Below are positions 48,598 to 57,048 of a DNA stretch of 64,000 nt, piece after piece. Each line of letters begins with the position of its first letter. The stretch's first letter is position 1. Source of the stretch: Sphingomonas hominis (GTDB taxonomy: Bacteria; Pseudomonadota; Alphaproteobacteria; Sphingomonadales; Sphingomonadaceae). Location: the NCBI RefSeq assembly GCF_013328205.1, contig NZ_JABULH010000004.1:270398-334397 (forward strand). The letters are read 5' to 3'. A model generated the notes under the pieces. It did not search any database. It saw only the letters and a list, made by a program, of their open reading frames with translations, and was not told the DNA's origin. The translations under genes were made by a program, and so were the position numbers.

Positions 48598-48810
48598 TCA
48601 CGGCACCGGATCGGGTCCGTGTCCGCCCCAAGGATGGCATCGCGCGATCCGCTTGACCGCCAGCCATCCGCCCCTGACCGCTCCATAGCGGCGCAGCGCC
48701 TCTATTGCATAGGCCGAACACGACGGCTGAAACCGGCACGACGGCGGCAGCATGACGCTCGGCCCCAATTGCCACGCGCGCGCGACCAGGATCAGCGCGC
48801 GTGCGATCAT
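48598..48810 (-). CDS. yidD: Membrane protein insertion efficiency factor YidD
   Basis: 70 aa with hallmark [17 protein letters not shown] and [15 protein letters not shown] 48810 overlaps the rnpA stop (ATGA). Confidence 0.95.
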   Translation of the reverse strand: MIARALILVARAWQLGPSVMLPPSCRFQPSCSAYAIEALRRYGAVRGGWLAVKRIARCHPWGGHGPDPVP

Positions 48811-49166
48811 TTCCGCTTGCGCCGCGGCGGTCGGTTGTCGCCCTCGGGCGCCTTGGCCGCACGTTCCAGCGCGCGCACCAGATCGTGCTTGAGCGCGGCA
48901 TGGTCGCGCGTCAGCGCAGCGTCACGCCCGATCAGCACGTGGTCGGCGCCCGCGCATCCCGCCTCGGGCAACACCTCACGCGCTAGTGCGCGGAAACGCC
49001 GCTTGATCCGGTTGCGGACCACAGCGTTGCCGACCTTCTTGGTCACGGTGATGCCGATCCGCATCGCGGGATCGTCGTCGCGTCGATCCTTGACCAACAA
49101 AACGAAGCCGGGCGTCGGAGCCCGACGCCCGGCGTTCGCGGCCAGATAGTCCGGCCGCTTCGTCAT
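48807..49166 (-). CDS. rnpA: Ribonuclease P protein component
   Basis: 119 aa basic protein; RNR motif in [22 protein letters not shown] 49166 ([13 protein letters not shown]) matches the family start; ATG 49181 adds five residues. The upstream open frame is shadow of rpmH. Confidence 0.93.
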   Translation of the reverse strand: MTKRPDYLAANAGRRAPTPGFVLLVKDRRDDDPAMRIGITVTKKVGNAVVRNRIKRRFRALAREVLPEAGCAGADHVLIGRDAALTRDHAALKHDLVRALERAAKAPEGDNRPPRRKRK

Positions 49167-49201
49167 GCGCCCCGGCGTCATGCGCGGGGAGCTTTTCTCG
49201 T

Positions 49202-49336
49202 TTACGCCGACAGCTTCTTGCGGCCGCGTGCGCGACGCGCCCGGATCACCGCACGGCCGCCGACCGTCGCCATCCGCGCGCGAAAGCCGTGACGGCGTGC
49301 ACGCACCAGGTTGCTCGGCTGAAAGGTCCGCTTCAT
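49202..49336 (-). CDS. rpmH: 50S ribosomal protein L34
   Basis: 44 aa, reads [22 protein letters not shown] and ends RGRKKLSA, an unmistakable L34. It is 35 bp upstream of rnpA on the minus strand. Confidence 0.96.
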   Translation of the reverse strand: MKRTFQPSNLVRARRHGFRARMATVGGRAVIRARRARGRKKLSA

Positions 49337-49509
49337 CGTTCATGTCCCGAATACAAATATCAAGGGGCCACCACACGGGCAGCCCCAACGCTGCGCCGCA
49401 TAGGCAAAGCACGGCTCCAAGTCAACGTCGCGCGCTGACCTTACGGTAAGTCTTGTCGGCTTCGCAATTGATACGAGCAAGCTATGACGTCGGGCAGGGG
49501 GGCAGCAAC

Positions 49510-50150
49510 ATGGTCGCGATCGTATCCACCGTGGCGTATCTGGGATTGGAGGCGCGCGCGGTCGAGGTGCAGGTGCAATTGATCGCCGGCCTGCCCGCAT
49601 TCAACCTCGTCGGGCTCGCCGACAAGGCGGTGGGCGAGAGCCGCGAGCGCGTGCGCGGCGCGATCGCCAGCATGGGCCTCTCGCTGCCGCCCAAGCGGAT
49701 CGCGGTCAACCTGTCGCCCGCCGATCTGCCGAAGGAAGGATCGCACTTCGACCTTCCGATCGCGCTCGGCCTGCTCGCCGCAATGGGCGTGGTCGATGCC
49801 GAGGCGCTCGCCGATTACGTCATCGTCGGCGAGTTGGGGCTGAACGGCCGGTTAGCACCTTCGCCGGGCGTGCTGCTCGCCGCGATCCACGCGGCGGAGA
49901 TGGGGAAGGGCCTGATCTGCCCCGCCGCGCAAGGACCCGAAGCCGCCTGGAGCGCCGGGATCGAGTTGGTTGCCGCGCCCGACCTGCTCGGCCTGCTCAA
50001 TCACCTGAAAGGCGAGCAACTGCTCGCGATGCCTCGCCCTGGTGAGGTGATCGACACGCGCAGTGGCCCCGACCTGCGCCAGGTAAAGGGGCAGGAAACA
50101 GCGAAACGCGCCCTGGAGATCGCGGCAGCGGGCGCCCACAACCTGTTACG
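49510..50150 (+). pseudogene. comM: comM (Mg-chelatase-like ATPase), 5' fragment
   Basis: Residues 1-213 match the N-terminal part of ComM/YifB (LGLEARAVEVQVQLIAGLPAFNLVGLAD, NLSPADLPKEGSHFDLPIAL, LRQVKGQETAKRALEIAAAGAHNLL). The frame then leaves homology exactly where the Walker A motif (GPPGAGKT) should follow, runs RLCQATPR and stops at 50175. The normal protein is about 500 aa. ATG 49510 starts the family N-terminus. The rest of comM is not in the window, so the gene is interrupted by the island. Confidence 0.85.
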
Positions 50151-50175
50151 GTTGTGTCAAGCTACACCTAGATAG

Positions 50176-50604
50176 AAAAGGATGGGCGCACGCCTTCGCG
50201 CGTCGACGTTTTACCCGTCACAGATGTATGCAGCGCCTCTAAGGTCTGCAACGCAGACCGGCTGCCTTGTCACTGCTCAACGCAGCTGTCGCGGTCCCTC
50301 GCACCTGAGAACCTGCCCGGATGACCGACTTCGATCCACGTCCGCCGTAGAGCTGCCTGACGGCTTCCGACCCAGTTCCCGACGTTCGGCCTGATTCAGC
50401 GCTTTCCAGAAACCGCCCGTTTGTTCATCTTGCTCCGGGCATAGAGCGGGGTGACTGAGGCTGGGGACGTAGCTGCCAATCCGGTCTCCGACGACAACCG
50501 TCACAAGCAGTCGGTCTGCCCGGTTCTGGTGCTGAGCGAAACCAAGCGCTGGCCGGCAGTTTCCCTCGGCTGTCGCCTTCTGACCTGTGGATGACGAGAG
50601 CAGG
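50176..50604. other. Gene-free decayed segment right of the comM break
   Basis: 429 bp with no frame I can support; open frames here are short or shadow-like. It begins GGTTGTGTCAAGCTACACC at the junction (50150 onward), which could be the terminal part of an unidentified mobile element. Composition is less GC-biased than the flanks. Confidence 0.4.
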
Positions 50605-51027
50605 CTAAGAGTCCGTAGATCGATCTGCGTCGAAGGCTTTGAGAATGGGACATGCGCCATTCGTGCCGGACCCACATTCATGAGCAAGCCGCTGGAGTGA
50701 TACTCGCACGCGCTCCAGCTCCTTGATCTTCGCGTCCAGCGCCGCGATCCGCTCATTGGCAAGCTGGCGTGCTCGATCGCGATCGTCGGTCGCGTCCAGC
50801 GCCACCAGTTCTCCGATCTGCTCCAACGTAAAGCCAGCGGCCTGCGCCGATCGGATGAACCGGAGCCGGCGAACATCGTCTGCTGTGTAGCGGCGGATAC
50901 CGCCATTCGCGCCCGACCCTTCCGGCCTTTCCGGCGTCTTGAGCAATCCTCTGCGCTGATAATAGCGCACCGTCTCCACACCGACGCCACCCTCGCGCGC
51001 GAGTCCTGCAATTGTCACGTCGGCCAT
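50605..51027 (-). CDS. MerR-family metal-responsive regulator
   Basis: 140 aa. HTH (TIAGLAREGGVGVETVRYYQRRGLL), then IRRYTADDVRRLRFI and a coiled coil. The C-terminus has HECGSGTNGACPILKAF, giving two Cys in a metal-loop position like MerR C117/C126. No Cys is found at the MerR C82 position (the segment reads LDATDDRDRARQL), so the usual trigonal Hg site looks incomplete. ATG 51027 is used over 51045. Divergent from the glutaredoxin-MauE gene with a MerR-type operator between. Confidence 0.85.
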   Translation of the reverse strand: MADVTIAGLAREGGVGVETVRYYQRRGLLKTPERPEGSGANGGIRRYTADDVRRLRFIRSAQAAGFTLEQIGELVALDATDDRDRARQLANERIAALDAKIKELERVRVSLQRLAHECGSGTNGACPILKAFDADRSTDS

Positions 51028-51030
51028 GCC

Positions 51031-51062
51031 TTGACCCCGTACCATAGTACGGCCCCCATATA
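51031..51062 (+). promoter_or_regulatory. MerR-type promoter/operator
   Basis: -35 TTGACC, then the dyad CCGTAC-CATA-GTACGG centred in the spacer, then a weak -10 CATATA about 20 bp from the -35. The half-site GTAC-type dyad with an elongated spacer is the classic mercury merOP design. It would drive the glutaredoxin-MauE gene and autoregulate merR. Confidence 0.75.
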
Positions 51063-51089
51063 GGCGTCGCGAACATGGTGGAGAAGAAC

Positions 51090-51842
51090 ATGGCGACCGC
51101 GGTGCCCAAGAAGGCAACGATCTACCGCATGGTGATGCCGACGCACACCTGCCCCTACGGCCTCAAGGCAAAGGACCTGCTGCAACGACGCGGCTATGAG
51201 GTCGAGGACCATTGGCTGAGGACGCGCGAGGAAACCGACGCGTTCAAAGCCAAGCACGGGGTCAAAACGACACCGCAGACCTTCATCGACGGTGAGCGGG
51301 TAGGCGGCTATGACGATTTGCGTCGGTTCTTCGGCAAGACCGTGGCCGACCCCAAGGCGGTAACATACCGGCCCGTCGCGGTTGTGTTCGCGATGACGGC
51401 ATTAATGGCGCTTGCGGCCAGCTATGCCGTGCTCGGCACACCCTTCACGGTACGGGCAGGTGAGTGGTTCATCGCCTTCTCGATGTGTGTGCTGGCGATG
51501 TTGAAGCTCCAGAACGTCGAGAAGTTCGCGACCATGTTCCTCAATTACGACCTGCTCGCGAAGCGCTGGGTGCCATACTCCTATATCTACCCCTACGCGG
51601 AAGGCGCGGCGGGCGTGCTGATGGCGGCCGGCGTGTTGACCTGGTTGTCAGTGCCGATCGCGCTGGTGATCGGGACGATCGGGGCGGTCTCGGTCATCAA
51701 GGCCGTCTATGTCGACAAGCGCGAGCTGAAATGCGCGTGCGTGGGCGGTGACAGCAATGTGCCCCTGGGCTTTCTGTCGCTGACCGAGAACGTGATGATG
51801 GTCGCCATGGCGATCTGGATGATGCTGGGCGTCGCGCACTGA
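51090..51842 (+). CDS. Glutaredoxin-MauE-like redox membrane protein
   Basis: About 250 aa. Residues 10-85 form a glutaredoxin-like fold with THTCPYGLKAKDLL (CPYG rather than CPYC, so a single active Cys) and TTPQTFIDGERVGGYDDL. Then comes a four-helix MauE/DoxX-like membrane domain ending in KCACVGGDSNVPLGFLSLTEN with a CxC pair. I chose ATG 51090, which has GGAG upstream; ATG 51075 adds five residues. Probably handles thiol redox or metal in the envelope. Confidence 0.8.
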   Translation: MATAVPKKATIYRMVMPTHTCPYGLKAKDLLQRRGYEVEDHWLRTREETDAFKAKHGVKTTPQTFIDGERVGGYDDLRRFFGKTVADPKAVTYRPVAVVFAMTALMALAASYAVLGTPFTVRAGEWFIAFSMCVLAMLKLQNVEKFATMFLNYDLLAKRWVPYSYIYPYAEGAAGVLMAAGVLTWLSVPIALVIGTIGAVSVIKAVYVDKRELKCACVGGDSNVPLGFLSLTENVMMVAMAIWMMLGVAH

Positions 51843-51879
51843 TCTGGCGCGGCGGCCCGGCGCAACCTACAAGGGCCGC

Positions 51880-52212
51880 ATGAGCTTCGGCCGCCTCGTC
51901 CGCACGTTCGCGCTGGTCCTGCTGGGCGCGATGCTGCTCGTGCGCATGGGGCCGATGTGCGAGGCCATGGCGCAGGCGGCTCCGCTTACGCAGGCGCATG
52001 CCGGCATGGCCGATTGCGATCGCGCGCCGCCCACTCCCGCGAAAAAGGCTCCTCCGGTGGACTGCTTAGGAGCCTGCATCGCAACCGCCCTCGATGTGCA
52101 CACGTCTCCGGCGCTGCAGATCGCCTTGCGGACGGCCCCGCCCGCCCCCGAGCCTCATGCCCTTGTTGGTCGGTCGGGCGGTCCTGCGCCGCCACCTCCT
52201 CGAACTCCCTGA
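51880..52212 (+). CDS. Small exported protein, Cys-containing, unknown
   Basis: 110 aa: signal peptide (TFALVLLGAMLLVRMG), then a mature part with Cys in PMCEAM, ADCDRAPP and DCLGAC, and a Pro/Ala-rich tail. Lies 37 bp after the glutaredoxin-MauE gene, same strand, presumably same transcript. Similar short proteins occur beside copper genes, but I recognise no defined family. Confidence 0.55.
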   Translation: MSFGRLVRTFALVLLGAMLLVRMGPMCEAMAQAAPLTQAHAGMADCDRAPPTPAKKAPPVDCLGACIATALDVHTSPALQIALRTAPPAPEPHALVGRSGGPAPPPPRTP

Positions 52213-52257
52213 TCGATTAGACTTCCGATCAATCAATGCATTTGAGGATAATCAGAC

Positions 52258-52479
52258 ATGAAGACCATCAAGTTCATCGGTGCGGCCGTCGCGCTCGCTC
52301 TCGTTCCGGCCACGGCCTTCGCCGCCGCTGACTGCTGTGCAGGCAAGGAGTGCTGCAAGGACGGCGCCGATTGCTGCAAGGACAAGGACGGCGCGAAGAA
52401 GGATTGCTGCGCCGACATGAAGGACATGAAGCACGGCAAGCACGCCGGTCACGACATGTCGGGCATGCAGAAAAAGTGA
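52258..52479 (+). CDS. Exported Cys-Cys-repeat metal-binding peptide
   Basis: 73 aa. Signal peptide cleaved near AFAA (residue 22-23). The mature peptide has four adjacent Cys pairs (DCCAG, ECCKD, DCCKD, DCCAD) spaced by Lys/Asp/Gly residues, then a His/Met tail (KHGKHAGHDMSGM). This reads as a periplasmic metallothionein-like sponge for soft metals. GAGGATAA ribosome-binding site. Function inferred from composition only. Confidence 0.6.
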   Translation: MKTIKFIGAAVALALVPATAFAAADCCAGKECCKDGADCCKDKDGAKKDCCADMKDMKHGKHAGHDMSGMQKK

Positions 52480-52517
52480 CACGTCGGGTGGGGGACGCCG
52501 TTCCGGCGCCCCCGCCT

Positions 52518-53495
52518 TCAAGCCGCCCTGAGGTGGCTGTGCTCGCCCGGGCAGCGGTGCGTCTCAACGGTGACGTGCACCAGCTCCTCATGGATGGTCA
52601 CGCGGGAAGCATAATCTGAAGGCGCCAGCGGCCGCTCGGCTACCAGCGACACGATGGCCGCGAACTTGCCAGGGCCGACCTGCCAAACGTGTAGATCGGT
52701 GATGACGGCATCGCCGTCCTCGATGCCTTCGCGGATCTCCTCCTCGAGGCCGGGGTTCGCGCTGGCGTCGACCAGGACTCGTCCGGTGTCGCGCAGCAGG
52801 CCCCAGGACCAGCGTGCGATGACGATCGCGCCGACGACGCCCATTGCGGCGTCCGCCCAGCTCCATCCGAGATAGCGCCCGGCCAGAAGGGCGAGGATGG
52901 CGAGCACGGACGTGAGCGCATCGGCCAGCACGTGGAAGTATGCCGATCGCAAATTGTTGTCGTGGTGGGCATGGCTGTGGCCGTGCTCGTGCCCATGATG
53001 ATGGCCGTGATGGTCGTGGCCATGCCCATGGTGGTGATGATCACCCCCGAGCAGCCATGCGCTAGCGAGGTTCACGCCCAAGCCCAGCACGGCGATCCAG
53101 AGTGCCTCGCCGTAGGCGATGGAAGGCGTGGCGAAGAGCCGTCCGACCGACTCCACTCCGATCCCCAGCGCGATCAGCGCCAGGACGAGTGCGCTGGCGA
53201 AGCCGGCCAGCTCGCCGACCTTGCCGGTGCCGAAGGTGAAGCGCCTGTCGGAAGCGTGCCGGCGGGCATAGCGGTAGGCGAGCGCCGCGACGCCGAGTGC
53301 GCCGGCATGGGTCGCCATGTGGAAGCCGTCGGCGAGCAGCGCCATCGATCCCGTGAGCCACCCGGCAACGATCTCAACGACCATCATGCCGGCCGTCAGC
53401 GCGACGACATACCGGGTGCGCTTCTCGTGCGCGTCGTGTGCGTCGCCCAGAAAGACGTGGTCGTGGACGTGCTCGCTGCGGTGGTCGTGATGCAT
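52518..53495 (-). CDS. dmeF: CDF-family divalent metal efflux protein (DmeF-like)
   Basis: 325 aa. N-terminal His-rich stretch and the DmeF-like HDHVFLGDAHDAHEKRTRY; TM helices with ADGFHMATHAGALG and FHVLADALTSVLA (metal-site HxxxD). The loop before the latter is nearly pure His/Gly. Exports Co/Ni (family knowledge); here it ends the metal operon. The gene starts 3 bp after the DUF411 stop. Confidence 0.85.
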   Translation of the reverse strand: MHHDHRSEHVHDHVFLGDAHDAHEKRTRYVVALTAGMMVVEIVAGWLTGSMALLADGFHMATHAGALGVAALAYRYARRHASDRRFTFGTGKVGELAGFASALVLALIALGIGVESVGRLFATPSIAYGEALWIAVLGLGVNLASAWLLGGDHHHHGHGHDHHGHHHGHEHGHSHAHHDNNLRSAYFHVLADALTSVLAILALLAGRYLGWSWADAAMGVVGAIVIARWSWGLLRDTGRVLVDASANPGLEEEIREGIEDGDAVITDLHVWQVGPGKFAAIVSLVAERPLAPSDYASRVTIHEELVHVTVETHRCPGEHSHLRAA

Positions 53496-53498
53496 ACG

Positions 53499-53945
53499 TC
53501 AGGCTCCGTGATGCGCGAAAACGCGGCGCCCACCGGGCCCGAAGGCCACCACGTCATAGGACTGAGCCTTCATGCCCGGCATCTCCATACCGGGAGAGCC
53601 CATCGGCATCCCGGCGACAGCGAGGCCGGTGACGCCCTTCGGATGCGTGGCCAAGACGCGCTTCATGTCGGCGATCGGGACGTGGCCCTCGAAGGTCATG
53701 CCGTCAATGATGGCAGTGTGACAGGAGGCGAGGTCCTGAGGCACGCCGCGCGTCTTCATGAACGCCCGCCGGTTCGCATCGTCGACGACGCGGACGGCGC
53801 GGCCGAACTGCGCCTTCACCTGCTGCGCCCATTTCTCGCAACAAGGGCAACCCGGATCACGGTGCATCAGGACGGGGCCCGCGGCGAGAGCGCCCGCAGG
53901 GGCAGCGAACGCCAGCGCGGCGGCGAGAATGCGAAAGCGAGCCAT
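53499..53945 (-). CDS. DUF411 periplasmic metal-binding protein
   Basis: 148 aa: signal peptide (AAALAFAAPAGALA), then the DUF411 CPCC motif (DPGCPCCEKWAQQVK) and a Met-rich end (PMGSPGMEMPGM). Proteins of this family accompany copper operons. ATG 53945. Confidence 0.85.
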   Translation of the reverse strand: MARFRILAAALAFAAPAGALAAGPVLMHRDPGCPCCEKWAQQVKAQFGRAVRVVDDANRRAFMKTRGVPQDLASCHTAIIDGMTFEGHVPIADMKRVLATHPKGVTGLAVAGMPMGSPGMEMPGMKAQSYDVVAFGPGGRRVFAHHGA

Positions 53946-53967
53946 GTGTGAATCCCCGTAAGCTCAT

Positions 53968-53991
53968 CCCCCCGCACGGCGGCGGGGGGAG
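53968..53991 (-). promoter_or_regulatory. Stem-loop between DUF305 and DUF411 genes
   Basis: TCCCCCCGC and GCGGGGGGA form a 9-bp perfect stem with a 6-nt loop, without a T-tract. It lies in the 58-bp gap and may stabilise or attenuate the operon transcript. Confidence 0.4.
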
Positions 53992-54003
53992 GACGATAAT
54001 CGT

Positions 54004-54378
54004 TTACTGGGCGCTCTTGCCATGCGCCCGCAGCCAGGCGTTCAGCTCGCCGACTTCGCGGGTCTGCTCTGCGATCGTCTTGGTGGCCATCTGACGAACC
54101 TTGGGGTCCTTTGTCTCGCGCAGCACGATACGCGACATGGCGATGCCACCACGGTGGTGCTCGACCATCTTGCGGACCCACGTCTCGGTGGCATCAGCAC
54201 CCATCGCCGACATCATCTTCTGATGCATGTCCATCTCGGCCTGCGGGTACGGGTTCGCCGGCGTCGGCCGCATCATCTGCCCGTGGTTCATGCCGGAATG
54301 GTCCATGCCCTGCATCTGGGCGACCGCGGGGACCGCGCCGAGGGCGGCCGCGACGGCCATAATCATCATTTTCTTCAT
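54004..54378 (-). CDS. DUF305 periplasmic copper-tolerance protein (CopM-like)
   Basis: 124 aa. Signal peptide (MMIMAVAAALGAVPAVA), Met/His-rich N-terminus (MQGMDHSGMNHGQMM), then the DUF305 core (WVRKMVEHHRGGIAMSRIV, KTIAEQTREVGEL). Preceded by a TGAGGG-N16-CGTA site. Confidence 0.85.
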   Translation of the reverse strand: MKKMMIMAVAAALGAVPAVAQMQGMDHSGMNHGQMMRPTPANPYPQAEMDMHQKMMSAMGADATETWVRKMVEHHRGGIAMSRIVLRETKDPKVRQMATKTIAEQTREVGELNAWLRAHGKSAQ

Positions 54379-54417
54379 CGTGTCGCTCCTGCGTCAAGGC
54401 CCCCCGCTCAACAGGGT

Positions 54418-54443
54418 TACGGGCTTCAAACGATTAGCCCTCA
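54418..54443 (-). promoter_or_regulatory. Candidate ECF promoter for the DUF305 periplasmic gene
   Basis: On the minus strand: TGAGGG (54443-54438), 16 bp, CGTA (54421-54418), ending 39 bp before the ATG. Matches the other sites in this island exactly in both boxes and spacing. Confidence 0.6.
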
Positions 54444-54454
54444 AACGATGTTGC

Positions 54455-55057
54455 TCAGCGGATCGGCTGAAGCGTGTTGATGCCGACGCTCTCGTCGGTT
54501 TCGGGGGGCGGCGGAGGCACCTGCTTGTCGCGATAGGACGGGAGGTCGGGCGCATTATCGGACGTGGGATGCGCCTCGAGCCGGGTGATGTAGCGCTTCA
54601 TCTGCGCGATCTCGCGGACCTGAGCATCGATGATCCCGTCCGCCAGCTTGCGTACCTCGGGGTCTTTGATGTGCGCGCGCTCGCTGGTCATGATCGCGAT
54701 CGAGTGATGCGGGATCATGGCTTTCATATAAGCGACGTCGCCGACCGTCTCTTGGCTGCGGACAAGCCACAAGGCACCAGCGAACACCGCGATCGAGGCC
54801 GCCACGATGCCGAGATTAGCCCGCCGGTCGGGGTACATGCCCCACATGAAGCCGATCATGATGAGCGCCATGGTGGCGCCCATGACGATCGCCATCCACG
54901 TCCGGGTCTGACTGTATTCGACATGGGCGAGCGCGTAGGTGTTGAGGTACATGAGCCCGAACATCACGACCGTCGACGTCGCGATCATCGCGGCGAAGCG
55001 CCCGTAGCTCATCCCCATACCGCCCTGTTTGGAGCTGGGGTCGTCGTGGTTCATCAT
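54455..55057 (-). CDS. DUF305 membrane protein
   Basis: 200 aa: three N-terminal TM helices (FAAMIATSTVVMFGLMYLN, WMAIVMGATMALIMIGFMW, LGIVAASIAVFAGALWLV), then the DUF305 domain (DVAYMKAMIPHHSIAIMTSERAHI, KLADGIIDAQVREIAQMK) facing the periplasm. ATG 55057 with AGGAG 5 bp upstream; ATG 55054 also possible. The longer open frame upstream overlaps the pseudogene and is rejected. Confidence 0.85.
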   Translation of the reverse strand: MMNHDDPSSKQGGMGMSYGRFAAMIATSTVVMFGLMYLNTYALAHVEYSQTRTWMAIVMGATMALIMIGFMWGMYPDRRANLGIVAASIAVFAGALWLVRSQETVGDVAYMKAMIPHHSIAIMTSERAHIKDPEVRKLADGIIDAQVREIAQMKRYITRLEAHPTSDNAPDLPSYRDKQVPPPPPETDESVGINTLQPIR

Positions 55058-55090
55058 GCGCTCTCCTGTGCGACCCCACCCACTGAAGGA

Positions 55091-55116
55091 TACGTGGCCC
55101 TCTACTGGATCCCTTG
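55091..55116 (-). promoter_or_regulatory. Candidate ECF promoter, variant, for the DUF305 membrane gene
   Basis: CAAGGG (55116-55111), 16 bp, CGTATCC (55094-55088): two changes in the -35 box relative to the other four, same spacing. It ends 33 bp before ATG 55057. Confidence 0.45.
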
Positions 55117-55810
55117 AGCTTTTCTGCGGCGTCGACGGGGCCAGCGCATAAAGAGCAGGATCGCCCCGGCGACAGCGAACACTAGTCCGCCCGCTGCGAA
55201 AGCGTTGAGCCATGGCGTGTTGAACCGTTCGTGCTCGGTCCAATCCATGATGTGGAGGCCCCAGAAGAAGTTGTAGAGCCGCCAGGTGCCGGTTCGCACC
55301 GATGTCAGCCTCCCCGTCTCAGCTGCCACGTAGATGCGGGTCCCCGTCGTCATCGGGGAAAGAGGCCCGCCAGGCGGGGAGGGCACCGAGGTACTCGGTG
55401 TTCGCGCGGTCGATCCGCTCGACGACGGGCGCCGAGCCGGAATCGCCGCGATACGCCTGTCTTGCGATCAGCGCTGCGGATGCGCCGTCGACCGGGGGGA
55501 GCGGCTTTGCGGTGCGGGCGTCCAGCAAACGCACCTTGCCGTCGCCGAGCTGGGCTTCGACGATCGGCCGCCCCAGCAGCATCCGGTGCTGAAGCTGACG
55601 CACCGGCGCTCCGGCAGATGCGAGAAGGGCAGGGACGGGCGCGAAGTCCTGGGTCGCGATCAGGGCCGGTTCGACGTTCCGGTCGATCCGGTGATCGCCA
55701 TGCACCGTGTCGATCGGCAGCAGGCTCATGACGAGCCCGCTGGTGAACCAGACGATCGCCTGCGCCCCGATCAGGAGCGCAAGCCAGCGGTGAACCTTGC
55801 TTGCCCCAAC
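55102..55810 (-). pseudogene. PepSY-domain membrane protein, frameshifted
   Basis: Two minus-strand frames together match one PepSY-TM protein. The upstream one reads RWLALLIGAQAIVWFTSGLVMSLL and TVHGDHRIDR and reaches LPAWRASFPDDD. The downstream one continues GTRIYVAAETGRLTSVRTGTWRLYNFFWGLHIMDW to a final TM and RRRR tail. The break is at a GGGG run (plus-strand CCCC near 55338-55341): one base less restores the frame. No ATG/GTG/TTG precedes the first half in that frame (V at 55795 is near the start of homology). Pseudogene or sequencing error. Confidence 0.75.
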
Positions 55811-55830
55811 ATGGAGGCGGAGCCGCGGGC

Positions 55831-57048
55831 TCAGAACCAGGTCCTCACGCCCGCGACGAAGCTGAAGCCGCCCGTATCGTCACCGCGTGCGCGGGTGAAG
55901 CGCGCGGTGTCGCCGAACTGTCGCTCCCACGACACGCCGATATAGGGCGCGAACTCGCGGCGACCCTCGTAGCGAAGCCTCAAGCCGGCTTCCAGATCGG
56001 TCAGCCCCGAGCCGGTCCCCGTCTCGGGAACGTCCTGCGCGGAAAAATTGGCCTCCACCCTGGGCTGCAGCACGAACCAGTTGGTGATGCGCTGGTCGTA
56101 ATAGCCCTCCGCGCGGCCAAGCACGTCACCCTTGTCGGAGAGGAACAATGCGCCCTCCACCTCAAACCAACCGGGGGCCAGCCCCTCGATCCCTACCGTC
56201 GCATAGGTGCGCGAAGGGTTGGGCTTGAAATCGTAGCGAACGCCGGCCTGGAGGTTCCAATAGGGGTCGAGAGCGCGGCTGTAGAGCGCCTGCACCTCGG
56301 CCTGTTCGAGCGGCTTGCCGAATGTGCCTTCGCCCTCGCTCTTCAGCGTGAAGCGATTGATGTCGCCCCCGATCCAGGCCTCTCCGTCCCAGCGATAGCC
56401 GTCGCCGCCCTTGCGTGCCTGATATTCGGCGAGATTGAAGAGGACCTGGTAGACGGTCATCCCGCCATGCTCGCGGCGCAGATCGTTCTCGCGCGAGCTG
56501 GCCATGGCGTCAGCGCCCCAGAAGCGATCGGCTAGGTGGTCTCCGGCCGGAGCGGGAGCGGGCTTGTTGCCGGGAGGAAGGTCGGTTCCGACCTTGGCAG
56601 CGGGCTGATCGCCGGGCATCGCCATGCCCGGCATCGTGCTCATGTCGGGCCCGGCGTGGGGGTCCTGCGCCGCGCCTGTAGATGCACCCATGCCGGGCAT
56701 GGCCGACATATCGTGCCCGGCATGGGGGTTTTGGGTGGGCGCAGCCTGCTGCTGACCGCCCATATCCATCCCCTGCATTCCGCTCATGTCATGCCCGGCA
56801 TGAGGGTCGGCAGCCTGCGTCTTCGCCGGTTGCGCGCGCCGCGGCGCGGTGCGTCGGACAGGGGCCTTACGCTTAGTCGCGAGCTTGGCCGCAGCCTTCG
56901 CTTTCGGCTTGGCTACCGGTTTGGCCGCCGGCTTTGCCGGCATCGTCATGCCCGGCATGTTGTGCATGGAATGGTCCATGGTCTGCGCCAATGCGGGTGT
57001 CGCAAGGGCGAGCGGCGCCATACCGGCGAGGAGGAGCGCCCGGATCAC
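55831..57048 (-). CDS. copB: Copper resistance outer-membrane protein CopB
   Basis: 405 aa. Signal peptide, Lys/Ala/Pro linker, then three copies of a DPHAGHDMS-type His/Met repeat at about residues 80-150. The C-terminal half is a beta-barrel (YWNLQAGVRYDFKPNPS, GWFEVEGALFLSDKG, RYEGRREFAPYIGVSWERQFG). Ends in a Phe. ATG 57048 overlaps the copA stop by 4 bp. Confidence 0.92.
   Translation of the reverse strand: MIRALLLAGMAPLALATPALAQTMDHSMHNMPGMTMPAKPAAKPVAKPKAKAAAKLATKRKAPVRRTAPRRAQPAKTQAADPHAGHDMSGMQGMDMGGQQQAAPTQNPHAGHDMSAMPGMGASTGAAQDPHAGPDMSTMPGMAMPGDQPAAKVGTDLPPGNKPAPAPAGDHLADRFWGADAMASSRENDLRREHGGMTVYQVLFNLAEYQARKGGDGYRWDGEAWIGGDINRFTLKSEGEGTFGKPLEQAEVQALYSRALDPYWNLQAGVRYDFKPNPSRTYATVGIEGLAPGWFEVEGALFLSDKGDVLGRAEGYYDQRITNWFVLQPRVEANFSAQDVPETGTGSGLTDLEAGLRLRYEGRREFAPYIGVSWERQFGDTARFTRARGDDTGGFSFVAGVRTWF

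Noticed and set aside
50277-51011. Long minus-strand frame overlapping merR
   Set aside because: A different frame of the merR region; the MerR frame (50605-51027) has the HTH motifs.
50605-52479. Mercury resistance operon
   Set aside because: Only the operator design looks mer-like; there is no merA, merT or merP and the regulator lacks the C82-type Cys.
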